Positions 26,303-39,690 of a stretch of 64,000 bases of DNA are shown here, one piece after another. Each line of letters begins with the position of its first letter. Positions within the stretch are counted from its first letter, which is position 1. The stretch lies in the NCBI GenBank assembly GCA_964006375.1, contig OZ023267.1, positions 88,550,906 to 88,614,905 on the forward strand, in the 5' to 3' direction. Both the position numbers and the translations under genes were made by a program. Below the pieces are notes generated by a model. It searched no databases and was not told the origin of the DNA. It saw nothing but the letters and a program-made list of their open reading frames with translations. Source of the stretch: Tillus elongatus (Eukaryota; Arthropoda; Insecta; Coleoptera; Cleridae).

Positions 26303-27097
26303 ATGGCCGGTGCTGGTATTGGTATAATGAATACTGTAAGTGTGAAAAATACTTTCAACATAGATTTGTTGAATGGAAATAACTATCAAGCATGGAAATT
26401 TAGAGTATTAACCATTTTAACAGAGCGAAACGTTGTTGAAATGATCGTTGCAGAATATAAAGCTGAAGATTATGTTGATGAGAAGAAGAAACAAGAAGCG
26501 AAAGAGAAGGATAATAAATGTAAGTCAATTATTGTTCAATGTATTGAGGATTCCCAGATTGATATAATTAGAAATAAAGAAACCGCATATGCTATGTGGA
26601 AGAGTTTAGAAGAAATGTATGAGAAAAGGGGCATACCAGGGCAAATGTTTTTAAGGAAGAAACTAATGTCAATGAAATTTCAGGAAAATGAGAAATTTGA
26701 AGATTTTGTAATGAACTTTGAAACAACATTGGGTCAGTTGAGAGCAGCTGGTGTAGATATTAAGGAAGAAGATGCTGTATGTAGCTTGTTGTTAGCTTTA
26801 CCAAGGTCGTTTGAAACTATTGTGACTGTTATAGAAAATATTCCATCAAAAGAAGTTACACTAGACTTTGTGAAGGCTAAACTTCGTTCAGAAATAGAAA
26901 GAATATGTCAGGATCAACGCCACAGTGGTAGCAGAATACAAGCAGCTTTTATGGGTCAAAGGAATCTGTGCTACATGTGTGGTCAAGAAGGTCACTACGC
27001 AAGGGAATGTATAAATCAACGAGGCCGAGGTCAATTTCATAATCAGTTCAGAGGCAATCAGTCAGGAAGTAATTCAGGAAATAGAACACAGAGGTAG
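26303..27097 (+). pseudogene. copia gag
   Basis: Starts MAGAGIGIMN. The N-terminal capsid-like segment FNIDLLNGNNYQAWKFR is the usual copia gag opening (UBN2/DUF4219 type), followed by MWKSLEEMYEKRG and LPRSFETIV. The zinc knuckle CYMCGQEGHYAREC lies near residues 220-235, then an RG/Q-rich tail. A frame change at about 27095 separates it from the protease. Gag forms the particle and binds genomic RNA. Confidence 0.93.
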
Positions 27098-27425
27098 AGG
27101 TGTTTATAACCAGAGAGGGCGAGGCAACTATCAACAGCAATATCACAATGAAAGAAGAGGAAATTTTGCTGAAAATGGTGAGACGACTGATGACAGAAAG
27201 GTTTGTTTTATGACTAGCTTAAAGGACTATACTGGAGAAACTGTAAGTAGTGATAATTTAACATTTAATATAGACTCAGGATGCACAGACCATTTGGTTA
27301 ATAGTGATAAATATTTTTCTAGTTTAATTATGTTGAAAAAGCCAATAAAAATAGCGGTTGCCAAAAATGATAATTATCTTGTAGCTGTAGGAATAGGTAA
27401 TATTAGAAAGTTATGTCAATGATAA
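27098..27425 (+). pseudogene. copia protease
   Basis: Continues the RG/Q tail in a new frame and then shows FNIDSGCTDHLVNSDKYF with the aspartic-protease DSG triad (near 27275) and a later hydrophobic flap region. A further frame change lies between 27410 and 27439. Confidence 0.9.
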
Positions 27426-29790
27426 AGTTATAAAATGTATGATTAAAAATGCATTTTTTGTACCAAAACTGAGGAGAAATCTCTTATCAGCAAAGAAATT
27501 AGAAATGTCAATAAATATTAAGGTAGTTTTTCATTATGGAAAAGTCAAGTTGTTTTTACATAATGATTTAATTGGAGTTGGGATTAGAAATAATTTGTAT
27601 GAAATTTCATTTAAAGTCTTGAATAATGAATGTTTAAATGTAGAATTGGAAGATGAAAGAGTGAAATTATGGCACAGAAGATATGGACATATTTGTCATT
27701 CAGGTTTAATTAAATTAATACAAGATAAAATGGTTGATGGGATAAATAATTTAAAATTGGGAAAAGTAGAATTTTGTGAGTCATGTATTATGGGAAAAAT
27801 GTCTAGATTGAGGTTTGGAACTAGAACTAGAGCTAAAAGAGTATTAGAGATAGTACATTCTGATGTTGTTGGGCCTATCACACCATATTCTTATGATGAT
27901 TGTAGGTATTTTGTCAGTTTTATTGACGACTTTTCGAGTTTTGTCTGTGTTTACATAATTAAGCAAAAGAGTGAGGTATTTTCTTGTTTTAAAGAGTACA
28001 TGCATATGGTACAGGCAAAGTTTAATTAACGAATTTCAGTACTGAGATGTGACAATGGCAGGGAATACATATCTAACGAATTTAAAAAATGTTGTGAGGA
28101 AAATGGCACGGTGATTGACTATACAGTCCCATACACACCTCAACAGAATGGAAAGGCGGAAAGATTTAACAGAAGCCTTGTGGACAAGGCAAGAGCAATG
28201 ATGAACGATGCTTGCTTACCAAAAGAATTATGGAATGAAGCAATCAGGGCAGCAGTGTATGTTATAAACAGAAGTCCCAGTGCAAGCCTAGATAGAGTTA
28301 CACTTGCACAAATTTGGTTTGGTAAGAAGCCTAACATAAGTAACCTTAGAATTTTTGGGTCTGTGGCTTATGCGCATATTCCAAGAGAATTAAGAACAAA
28401 ATTTGATAAGAAGGCTGAAAAATGTATTATGATAGGTTATGCGGTAAACGGATATAGATTGTGGAATGTAGAAAAACAAGGGGCTATTATTGCGAGGGAT
28501 GTAATTTTTGATGAAAACTCATTTTATTATAATAGTACTCAGGTATATAGGGATATTGAAAATGATGATGGAGATTGTGAAAATGATGATAAAGGTGCTG
28601 AAAAAATTGAAGATCTAGAACATGGTAATGATGGTAGTAACGTTATTGAAGAGCAAGATGAGGAAAATAAAAATCTAGAGAGGGAAGATATTATAGAGAA
28701 TGAAACTCAAAATAAGAGGATTAAAAAATTACCAACAAAATTACAAGACTATGAATTATATATGGCATTTGATGCAGTGTCATTTGTTGAACAGGTCCCA
28801 AGAAGTGTTGGTGAAATAAAAGAAAGAAAGGATGGAAAATTTTGGAGAGACGCTATGAATAGAGAAATAGAGTCTATAGAGAAAAATGAAACTTGGGAAC
28901 AAGTAAAAGTACCACAGGACACTGAGATATTAGATACCAAATGGGTATATAGCTATAAGCCTTTAGAAAAAGACAAAGATGATCAATACAAGGCAAGGTT
29001 AGTTGTGAAAGGATTTGCTCAACAAAATTCCTTTAATTACGATGAGATATATTCACCAGTCGCAAAAATGTTAACTATTAGAACATTGTTGGCTGTAGGT
29101 GTTCAGTTTAATTTTTGGTTTTTCCAATTAGATGTTAAGACAGCATTTTTAAATAATGAATTGAAAGAAAATGTTTTTATATATCCACCTGAAGGCATTA
29201 AATGTAAACCAGGATATATTTTAAAATTGAATAAGTCACTCTATGGATTGAAACAATCATCGAGATGTTGGAATGACAAAATTAATGTGTTTTTGTTAAA
29301 TTCTGGATTTATAAGATCAGAAAATGACTATTGTTTATATTTCAAGAATTTTGATCGGGAAGTTGTTTGGTTGTTGTTATATGTAGATGATATAATTTTG
29401 GCTGGCTCCAGTTTAAATTTATTGAATTTGTGTAAAGATGATTTAATTGCAAATTTTGACATAAAGGACAAGGGAGAGTTGAAAAATTTTCTAGGATTGG
29501 AAATAGATTACGACAGAACAAATGGTGTTATGAAAATAAATCAAAAAAGGTATTTAACGAAAATTTTGAAAATGTTTAACCTTGAAAACTGCAACCCGTC
29601 AGCTGTATCAATGGATCCAAAATTAAATTTGAAGGTAGATGAAAATATAAGAACAGACAAACCAGTTAGAGAGTTAGTAGGTAGTCTAATGTATTTGATG
29701 CTTGGTTCACGACCGGATATAAGCTTTTGTTCAGTAGATACCAAGATAGAGCTACAGAGGAAATATGGAATCATCTCAAAAGGGTATTAA
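27426..29790 (+). pseudogene. copia integrase and reverse transcriptase
   Basis: Integrase: zinc-binding HRRYGHICHSG...CESC, then catalytic acids in VHSDVVGP, RCDNGREY and QQNGKAERFNRS. An in-frame stop at 28027-28029 falls between the first and second. The RT carries KWVYSYKP, ARLVVKGFAQ, QLDVKTAFLN, the catalytic YVDDIILAG (near 29390) and GSLMYLMLGSRPDI. Frame changes near 29730. All active-site residues are still present, so decay is by a few small lesions. Confidence 0.95.
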
Positions 29791-30317
29791 GATACTTAAA
29801 AGGGTCAATTGATATGAATCTTGTTTATAAAAGAAATGAAAATGAGTTGCCACTAGTTTGTTATGTTGACTCAGATTGGGGAAGCGACTTGTATGATAGA
29901 AAATCAGTATCTGGTTATCTCATAAAAATCTTTGGGAATACTATATCATGGGTAACTAGGAAACAAAATTGTATTGCATTATCTACGTTAGAGGCAGAAC
30001 TAATTGCACTTTGCAGTTGTGTGCAAGACAGTATTTTGTATAAAAAATTATTGGCAGATTTAAATATTAAGATAGAGAAAATACAAATTTTCGAAGATAA
30101 TCAGGGATGTATTGCGTTAACAAAGAATCCAGAAAATAATCGTCGAGTGAAACATATGGACCTAAAGTTTAAATTTGTTTGTGATTATGTCAGGAATAAG
30201 CTTGTAAATATAAGCTACATAAATACCACAGATCAGCAGGCAGACATATTAACCAAGGGTTTACCTAACGAAACATTTTATAGAAACTGCAAGAGGATAG
30301 GTTTGGGTGAAAATTAG
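29727..30317 (+). pseudogene. copia RNase H domain
   Basis: LRYLKGSIDMNLVYKR, then YVDSDWGSD (first acid), STLEAELIAL (E), FEDNQGCIAL (D) and HMDLKFKFV, ending ADILTKGLPNETFYRNCKRI. This is the complete copia RNase H with its terminal TKxL motif, shifted in frame relative to the RT. Confidence 0.93.
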
Positions 30318-30467
30318 GGAAGGGAAATTTTGTGTGGTGTAATTTCCTTCTTTGATTTTCAGATAGATTTGTAAGATGTTTAAAAACCTGTAAGTAGACT
30401 AATGCAAAAGATGTAAATTTGTGAACGTTTAGTAATTAAGTGGTTAACCGAAAACATTAAGTGATGG

Positions 30468-30691
30468 TGTTGTGGAATAATGTTTTCGAGGACAGAAACA
30501 ATATGAAGAAGAAGTGACAGTGACAGTTTAGTTAAGAGGTTGAAAAAAAAATTTGTCGAAGAATGTTGTATAGTGTGTAATGATAGCTCTGTTAAAATAT
30601 GTAAATGAATGTGTAATCATTGTAATGTTTCTTTTTGTCTTATTTGAATAAAGTGTATTATTAAATAGTCTTTAGTAATCAGAAAACAACA
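30468..30691 (+). repeat. copia 3' LTR
   Basis: TGTTGTGGAATAAT...GAAAACAACA, 224 bp, matching the 5' LTR. No strong polypurine tract lies immediately before it; a purine-rich stretch is near 30316-30328. Confidence 0.95.
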
Positions 30692-30769
30692 CAAATGAAT
30701 GGGTTCTTAGCGATTATTATTTAGAAAAGTCTACTGAAATAGGCCAAGACTGTAGTGCTATCGGGGCGG

Positions 30770-31135
30770 CAAAGCCGTGGACGAGCCCTGAGAGAGAGAA
30801 AAAAAAGAAGAGAGCAACATGCTTATATGGGTTGGACACATGATATAATGACAAGTAGAAATTATAGAGAGTATATAAATGGCGAGAGAGCAGTTGGAAG
30901 ACCCACTAAAGCTTAATCGAATGTTGTGGGCGATATATTAAAGAAGACAGAGGTCAGAAGTTTACGTAATAGAAGAGTGGGTATGCGGAAATGTATGAAT
31001 GTAGAAGAAGCAGAAATGGCTTATCAGGACAGAAGTGGATGGATAAACATTGTTGATAAATAGCATAGGCTTTGTGATGTGCCTACCCCTTTATAGGAAT
31101 TCCGTGACTGATAGTAGTAGTAGTAGAATGATTAT
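30770..31135 (+). mobile_element. 5'-truncated LINE 3' end with (TAG)n tail
   Basis: Readable C-terminal ORF2 motifs of an RTE/Jockey-like LINE in shifting frames (WVGHM, GRPTKA, EEAEMA..DRSGW), stop, short 3' UTR, then a short (TAG)n tail at about 31107-31125. No catalytic domain is left. Confidence 0.65.
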
Positions 31136-31794
31136 ACTAAAGTAAGTAGTAATGACGAAGAATTCACTTTATATTGTTTGGTTAAATATTCTAAGCTAAC
31201 TTTATTTTCTTGTGTAAATGATTTATTTCGTTTTTATTTATTATGTTTTTGGGTGGGAAAACTGTATTTTTATCGTTTAACATGGTCGTATATTTTGTTA
31301 ACAATCAACTTATTTTTGGGTAACTCAAAAGGAAAATAATTGGTTCTGCAGTAAAACCACTATCTCTTGTGCCTACTAGCGTAGAAAATGACAGACGTTT
31401 TACTCGTTAACTGACATTTTTATAGTGGTATGCAATTCATAGTAACTGTAGAACATGTCACCAAAGGATCTATACATCTTAGAGACTTGCCCAGTATGAC
31501 TGAAATCATAGTAATAATGACTATAAACAGCAACTATACTATGAGAAACCATATAGGTAATTTAAGTTTTTCAATAATAATTTTTTTTAAATTTATGTGA
31601 AAAATCAATTACACATTCTGTTAAGGATACAAAGCTGAAGTTGAAACATGGAAAATGTCCTACTCTTAAATTAAAATAGAACAAAAAACGCATTTGTAAT
31701 AAAAGGTTAAATTAATTGCATTATTTAGAAAGTAATCAAATCAGTGCATCCTTTTACAACAGAAACACAAATTTAAGTGTATACAGGTAAACTT
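31136..31794. other. no recognisable gene
   Basis: AT-rich spacer; nothing recognised. Confidence 0.5.
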
Positions 31795-32015
31795 AAAAAA
31801 TTGAGTTATTCAAATTTTGAGCTTTCTTTCAAAAAAAATTTTTTCTCCGAAAATTACAAAGTTGTTTCAATCAAATGTGGTAAATACGTTGCCTTAGGAA
31901 AGACCTTACTACATACCAAAATTCAACTTTCTAAGTCAATAGAAAATTGAGTTATTCAAATTTGAAACATTTAATAAAAATTCACTACCATAACGCACTT
32001 GCTGCGTACCGAACT
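31795..32015 (+). repeat. TA-centred family, right half without TA array
   Basis: Contains TTGAGTTATTCAAATTTGAA, ATTTAATAAAAATTCACTAC and CATAACGCACTTGCTGCGTA at its right end, aligning with 11.43-11.51 and 46.48-46.59 kb. The left half and TA array are missing. Confidence 0.75.
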
Positions 32016-32221
32016 TTTTTTAATGATTACTGATTTAAAATAAATATGAATATTCTTAATTGTACAAGGAATAAATAATTTACCGAAAAAGTATAATATG
32101 ACCACTATTTTAGGACGTTTTATCACTTCAAACTGTTGAAAATGAAATTTTGACATGTGTAACTAATAATTTGACGACCCACTGTATTATATAACTATAC
32201 ATATTGTGTAAATTAACTTAT

Positions 32222-35067
32222 TCCCACTGAGAAAGGTAATATTGCAGAATCTTTGCCAAAGCAAGTGTAAGTTTGATAAATAACTTGCAGAAAGCCTCCT
32301 GCAAGTTTGTTGCAAATGGCAAATCTTCCCCCCAGTGACTTTACATATGTAAGTGTTTCTTTTGTAACTTTACTGCAAGTTTACTGTAGTGAGCTGTTAC
32401 AAACTTTCTTTATACTTACACATGTTACCTTACAGCAAGCTTCAATTTTAAAAGGGCCTAGCAAAGTTGTAAAATTTAAACTTACATTTGCAACTTATCT
32501 GCAATTGTATATATTATATATACCGTGCAAGCTTGTAACTTGGAATAATTCCAATTAATCTACTTCAGCTTTTTTTCAAAAAGGCTTGCAGTCTGATAAT
32601 ATTCTCAGTTACAATCTTTTCAAAAATGTATTATACAATGTGTCAAGTGTCATTGATAATTTTTGTAATGGCAACCTTAGCTTTTTGTTGACTATTTTTA
32701 AAGTACACATCAAGCGATTCAAAACCACCAAATTTCAAATTTTTATTATAAATCTTGAGTTGAAAGCACGAAAAAAAATTGTGTAGTTATCAATGAACAA
32801 AATTTTTAAATATGCCGGTCTTCTACAACTTCACATGTAAGAATTTTAAAAATAGTTAACAAAAACGTAGGGTTGATTTAAAGAAATTATCGATGAAGTT
32901 ATTTTTCAAATATGGTACATACTGTATAGCTTTTTTAAAAGACTGCAACTTGAAATACCAACCAATGTATCTAAGCATTTTTGAAAAAAAGAAACTTTGA
33001 TTAACTGAATTTATTTCAAGTTACAAACTAATACTGAATATAGGTATAGGTGTATTTATACATAATATATATTTCTTGTAAAACTGTAAAACACGACTTA
33101 AGACAATGTTAATTAGAATAAAATCTTTATTACATAAAAAAATAATTAAAGACTTACAACACATTTCATTTCTGCTGATAGATAGATATATACACTTTAT
33201 TGACCATCAAATGTACATGGTAAGTCACTGTCTATAAGTACCGACTATAGTCACTAGATAAAAATAGTTAAGACATATAGCGAGTGCCCATGTTTAGGCT
33301 AAAATGCAGTTCTAGTCAAAACTCAGCGACAAAATAGATAACTTGAACTCGTTATATCGTTATTAATTGACCGATTTCAAAAATTCTTTTTTCTAAGTGA
33401 ATACCAATTAATTGTTTTTGATATTGTTTTACTAAATAACTCTTAGTCGTCTAGCAAAATGTGTAAAACACCAATAACAAAAACGGAGTAGCATTACTTA
33501 TTTTGAGAGGCGAGAATTTTTTTAGCTTCTAAAATATATGGTAACATATGTGACATAAAATAAAGTCAATATATCAAATACTATTGTGAAAAAAGAAATA
33601 TCTAAAATGGTGCGTTCATTTCGATTTTAGAGAAAGTTTAATTAAGCAAATGTAAGAATATGCAATGGATAAATCAAGCGCATGGAAATGAATACAACTT
33701 CACTGCGAAAATAGCTTAAATATGGCGACAGTCTCTGAAGTGTTCACACATATGTCTTTAACTATCCCTATCGAGAAAGTATAGTACTGTCAATGTCTGT
33801 GTACATTCAGAAACATTGAATTAAAGTAAAGCAAAATTACGACTACAATGAATTATGTATATATAAAAAAAAGTCTGTAGCTAGTGTAACTTGCATTCCA
33901 AGCTTTTGCCCAGCGCACTCACACACAGACACTATACACATTAGTTTAGAGCACCAATAAATTCCTTCACCTTGGTTTTTGTTTTATAGCATCCACTAGT
34001 GCCTACTGTAATCTTGTTAGTGGGAGCATCTTAATAACATTAGGTAGAAAACTGAGGAATTTGATTCCCAAGTAATCAAACATCTGCTTTGTTTTCTCCT
34101 TTTTGTGCAACTGTATTTTTAATTCATGCCTGCACCTGGTATTGATGTTGCGAGCTTCATCATTCACTGATGGGTACTGTACTGTTCCTTATGATGTCGA
34201 TTGCTCTGGATAACCCTCATTCTTCCATAGGTCAATCATATTTAACGTTTTAAAATTAATTGGTCTGACCAGGTAAGACATCTCCAGGCTGCTTCTAAGG
34301 ACATAACAAAGTTCGTATTTAGCAATTAGGTTTTCTTTGTCCTTGAGTATATTTCATAAAAAGAAACAAAAATATAAATGCAGCCATTTAAAAATAATTC
34401 ACCAATAGCGATATACCAAAATTTAATTATGCTACAGAAAAGTGACTAATTTTATTGAATTCACAAATGTATTTAGTATATAGCTGTTTTAGGGATTCCT
34501 ACCTGACTTGTTTGTCGATATACTCCATGTTTCATTATCTACACTCCAGACAATGAATTACTTAACTATCCAAAATTCAAACAATTCAGGCTGCAATAAG
34601 ATTGTTCAATCTTTAAAACTTCCAGAAAAATAAATAGACATAGATCAAATAACAGCTTATGATGATATGATAAATATAATATAAACAACAATCCGCCATT
34701 AACACTTAATACGGGGTGCATAGTCAGAATCAGTTCGCTGTTGGCGTTAGTGTTGTATGTTGCTATTGGACGACGATGACATACAAACGAACACGAAAAC
34801 GGAGGGAATTCTAATAAATGTTTACAAATTAAAACAAACTTTCAGAAACATTACAATTGTAACTTTACGTGAGCTTACAAATGGAGAAAAACAACAAGCC
34901 GGCAAAGGAGATATTACATTTGAAAGTTATGTTAAAGTTTCATTTGTAAGTTTGCATTGGTTTTTTGGCTGCAAACATTTAGAAATGTTGCAAACTTAAC
35001 TTGCTTAATGGTAAATTATCTAACGTTGCGGTAAGCATTTGTAAGTTACCATGCTTAGTGGGTTAAT
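32222..35067. mobile_element. possible TTAA-flanked non-autonomous element
   Basis: CCCACTGAGAAAGGTAA near 32231 is mirrored by TTACCATGCTTAGTGGG near 35046, each next to a TTAA. Sub-terminal AAGCAAGT(G)TAAGTTTG motifs are also inverted between the ends. No transposase is seen. A LINE tail lies inside. The arms are weakly conserved, so this is tentative. Confidence 0.35.
33180..34345 (-). mobile_element. 5'-truncated LINE 3' region (Jockey/CR1-like)
   Basis: On the minus strand a decayed ORF2 C-terminus is readable (RCRHELKIQLHKKEK, FDYLGIKFLSFLP), followed by a long 3' UTR ending in AATAAAGTGTATATATC and a (TATC)n tail at about 33180. This is a typical 5'-truncated insertion. Confidence 0.6.
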
Positions 35068-35913
35068 ACACAGCAACAAACCACAAGTCGATTAAGATTT
35101 AAAAATAACACATTGAATACATTTTTTTATTATTGGCTATTTGTTTACTTCAGGTCTGTTAAACAACTTAGCTTACCATTTTTGACACAATTGTAATTGT
35201 TCCTACATATTATTTACAAACTTTTTTTTTTCACTTCCTCTTATGGCAAGTAGGCATATTATTATAAATCTATGCTTGAAGTTTGAGTTGGTTTTGATCA
35301 AAAATTTGTGGTTGCTAATGAAGATGTTGCTTAGTAAAATCAGGCAGAATCTTATTAGGTCTTTTACTATTATCAAAGACTATGACAAATAATTATTCGT
35401 AGCTAGCGGTTAAATTTTTATACCTGACCTGACAGGAGGAATTAACAACCTTCCAACCAGTGAGGTAAATCCTGTTTCAAGTATAAGTTTAGATTTATTT
35501 TTAACACAGTTGGTTCATAAATATATATATTCTTATAAACCAAAAAACAACAAACCTACATAATAAAACTGTAAGTAGTTACTAGAGCATAAATATTAAA
35601 TTCATATTTCCTTTCTTCAGTAGACCATCACCCTCACGTGGCAACACTGCCTGGGCGCAGAATTATCGACAAACTGGAAATAAATATTCATGTGGTCATC
35701 GAAAAAGCTGAATAGTTCGATATTTTCGAATATACACTGGATGTTCAAACAGATTGAATTTAGTTCGACGCCTAAAAGTGGGATTATGTACACTTTGCTT
35801 TTTCTAGAAAAGAATGAGTATAATTCTCAGTTTCTTTATGTACCCTATCACAGTAAATTGCTTTGCATTATTTTCATCTAAGAAAGTTATGTAAAGACGC
35901 CGAAACAATCTTA

Positions 35914-36028
<115 letters not shown>

Positions 36029-36580
36029 TGTTTGAATGTATGTGTATTACTAAATATAATAATAATAAAAGTTAGTGTGCAGTTTAATAATTGTGAGAGT
36101 TTGTTTGTTTGATCCACCCTCAATCATCTAAGCAGAGTACCTACACAGAATATAAACACAGTTGTGGTCGTCAAATGTTTAACAATTTTTATCCTCTGAT
36201 GACGCTAACTTGGTTAGTGAAATCGCCACGTTTTAAAAATGTGTTGTGGTGATTTGGGTTAGAGGTACATTTTATCTCAACACTGGTAAATATACTATGA
36301 TTTTTACCACTTACAGATGTAGGCATTGGCAAAACTCTTTAAGCTAATCTCCTTGTCAAGGGTTAAATAAAAAACAATTTAAAAAACATAGAATAATTAT
36401 TTATTATTTTATAAACAATGGAACATACAAAACATTTTCCTGTTGAAACAGTATATACAAATGTACATAACCCTCAATGACCTAACATAATAACGGTATA
36501 CATGTATATATTATGCAGCCTTTAGGAAGTTTGAGATTTTGTACAAATGGCTGTTATAAGGTATATTAAGTAATAGGTAA

Positions 36581-36581
<1 letters not shown>

Positions 36582-36671
<90 letters not shown>
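36582..36671. repeat. (TA)n microsatellite
   Basis: About 90 bp of pure TA between AATAGGTAAG and TTAGTAGTGG. Confidence 0.97.
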
Positions 36672-36673
<2 letters not shown>

Positions 36674-36857
36674 TAGTGGCATGTTGCCCTTCTAGACAAT
36701 CAATTTTAGTGACATTTAATTAATGTGAACAGATCGTTATTGTGAGATTCTAAGATATCTCGTAAGTTATTTATTTAATCCGTAAAATGAAATCAAAGAA
36801 GTTAGTTGTATTAAAATTACATAACCTAACATCATACATTTTACATATTAACATATA

Positions 36858-38520
36858 CAGTAGGATCAGAGCTTTACGAGTTGCAGATTTGACGAACTTT
36901 TCATTTAACGAGCAAATTTCAGTGAGTTAAAAGGACTTGTGTAAGAGACAATACTAAAATGTTTCTAATTTAACGAGACCGCTTTTTAGGCAATTTCAGT
37001 TTTAGCGAGTTAATTATTGCCCTGACACATTCACATTTTTATTGGGATACACAGATGTGCGAAAGTAAACAAGAGGGTCTGGCATGATGGGACCACTCAA
37101 GACACACTAGGACCAGATGCACATGTTTCTTGATTGAAATGTGACACTAATGGTTAATAAATTTTACTGTATACAGTACAAGAGAAAATATTTATGGGTT
37201 CTTCCACTCACACAATGATAGAGTTCCTCTTACCGCTTGAAATGAACCTGCCTTACCACTCTACATTTGTGTGGCTTTCTGTTTAAATCAGTTTTAGATA
37301 GTGGCACGTTTGAGGCAGGTTGGACTTGGAAGAGAGTATTGTTTACAAAATGTCCGCGTCCGGTATTAAAAGAAAACGCTTCACCATTGAAGGGAAAATG
37401 TCGATATTAAAAAGTGCTGTTTGTAGGCAGTACAGTATTGCATCGTCTACATTATCAACAATTTTAAACTGCGAGAATATTATTGTCCAGGCTAGTGGTT
37501 CCATTAACAAGATGAAAAGTCTGAAAACAACAGATATGGAGAACTTGGACAAAGCATTATTTGATTGGTTCAAATATTGGAGGTAAATATTCCTATAAGT
37601 AGGTTATTTCTCCAGGAGAAAACTGTTTCTTTTGGTAGAGAAATGGGGTATGGAAAGAATTTCCAGTGTCCTACAAATCGGATATCTCGCTTTAAACAAA
37701 GGCATTCAATTAATTCAGAAAAAGTTTCTGGGGAAGCGAAATCTGTAAATCAAGAAGTCACATCTGAGTGGTTTCAAAATAACTTCCGAGAAATATCAGA
37801 CGACTTTTTTACAATTTGTTGCTGGACAGAACTTTAAAATTCAAAAACGAAAAATGTGGTGGGAAAGAGCGACTAACTGTACTAGTTTGTGCAAATTCTG
37901 ATGGTTCTGAGTTTCGAAGACTACTGGTTATTGGCAAAGTACCAAAAATCAAGATGTTTTAAGAATGTGAAGAGTTTGTTTGTGAAATATGTTGCTAATA
38001 AAAAAGCACGAGTGACTGGCGATATTTTTAAAACTGAAGTAGAAGAATGGGATAGAGAGTTCGAAAGAAAGAATAGAAAAAATTTGTTTGTGGTGGATAA
38101 TTGTGCGGCACATTCACAAATGACGAGTTTGAAGAACATCAAACTAGTTTTTCTGCCTCCTAATCCCACAGCTGTACTGCAGCCTTTAGATCGGGAATTA
38201 TCAACTCTCTGAAATTTAATTACAGAACACAACTCATCACAAAAATAATTGACAACATGGACAAGAATCGGCATCAATTTTCGGTAAATGTCCTCGAAGC
38301 TGGTTAGTGTCTGGAAAAATGTCTCACAAAAAACACTTGCAAATTGTTTCAGGCATGCTGGTTTTTATTTTGAGCATAGAAATGAAAAAGTTGATTCAAG
38401 CTTTTTGGAAGACGTTATCACTGTTGAAGACGATGACATTCCTCTGAGCGAATGTGCCAGGGTTATGAAATTGAAAATCCTAACATTGTTGTCTAAGCAA
38501 TTTAGATATAAAATGTAATG
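36858..38520 (+). pseudogene. Tigger/pogo-like transposase relic
   Basis: CAGTAGGATCAGAGCTTTAC at 36858 and nearby TTTAACGAG motifs resemble a Tigger terminal repeat. The protein parts are: GIKRKRFTIEGKMSIL with a CENP-B-like N-terminal HTH (37350), NRISRFKQRHSI (CENP-B box-binding second HTH, about 37675), EFRRLLVIGK..SRCFKN, LFVVDNCAAHSQM with the second catalytic D (near 38095), and FLPPNPTAVLQPLD with the third. The block holding the first catalytic D is missing around 37830, and at least three frame changes occur. The right terminal repeat was not found. Confidence 0.8.
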
Positions 38521-38822
38521 TTTATTTTGTACTGCCAGTCTCTTCACACAATAAGAAGCTTAGGAGATATCTAAAAAATCTATAACAGGCTATTTGTTCA
38601 TGTGTATATATCGTGACTTTAAAACAAGTAGAGTAGTGTTAAAACAAAACATTGATTTCAATTAGACATAACTTAAAATTTTAAAGCGAAAAAGTCCTTT
38701 TAATAGTCTATATGAATCCAATGAATTAAAAATCATTTTAACTGAACACACAAATGACGAAACAAAACATTAAAAAAAAAACATATTGACCTGTCGGTTT
38801 CAAAAGTAATTCTTAGTTTTCC

Positions 38823-38825
<3 letters not shown>
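38521..38825. other. no recognisable gene
   Basis: Presumed 3' part of the Tigger relic and spacer; nothing readable. Confidence 0.45.

Positions 38826-38892
<67 letters not shown>
38826..38892. repeat. (TA)n microsatellite abutting a MITE
   Basis: About 67 bp of TA followed within ten bases by the left end of an inverted-repeat element. Confidence 0.97.
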
Positions 38893-38897
<5 letters not shown>

Positions 38898-38900
38898 CAT

Positions 38901-39690
38901 ACAGGGTGAGGATTTCAAAGTGTTACAGTCGGATATCTGAAAAATTCCTGTATTTTGCTAAAACTTTGGTGAGACAGATTTTGAAATATCGTTGACCCCT
39001 CCCCCTCATTTTGAAGGGCCGGTGTCTTCAAGAGGATGGAGCCCCGCCAAATTTTACGCTTCAAGTCAGAGACATTCTAAGTAACATGTCTGGAGATAGG
39101 TAGATTGGTCGTGCGGGGAACCCGTAAACTACCCCGCTGGGTCTTCTGATTTCACTTTAGATTTTTCTTTTGGGAGTTTATAAAAGAGGAAGTTCTTACT
39201 ATAACAACAACCACGCCAGAAAATATGAGGCTGAATTAGACAAGCATGTAAATAAGCCCCGAAATGTTGAATAATGTGTGCTACTCCTGCCAAAGAAGAA
39301 TTTTTGAAAGTTTGGAACTAAATTGAGGACATTTCGACAGCTTTTAGAACAATACCGTCGTGAAACTTAAGGTATACAATGCTAGTTCTTACTCTAATTT
39401 TATTTCTTGGAAAATTCATAAGTATGCAACCAATAGAGCAAGTTCAACGATTTTTGAGGTACATACGCAATTCTTCACGGAAATTGAATTTTTGAAGAAA
39501 AAAAACAATATTCCATTTGATATTTATAACGTGAGAATGGCCCTTTAAAATGAGGAGGAGGGGGTAAACGTCAAAAATATTTCAAAATGTGTCCCTTAGC
39601 CAACTTACCACATCGCTACACTTTTAGCAAAATATTCCAAGCAGTTTTTCAGATATTCGACTGTAAATCTTTAAAATCCTCAACCTGTGT
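38901..39690. mobile_element. MITE with about 160-bp terminal inverted repeats
   Basis: Left end ACAGGGTGAGGATTTCAAAG is mirrored at the right end (TTAAAATCCTCAACCTGTGT). The arms also share GGATATCTGAAAAA, TTTTGCTAAAA and CCCCTCATTTTGAAGGGCC-like blocks. The interior has no transposase. TA-type target use is plausible because it abuts a TA array. Confidence 0.8.
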
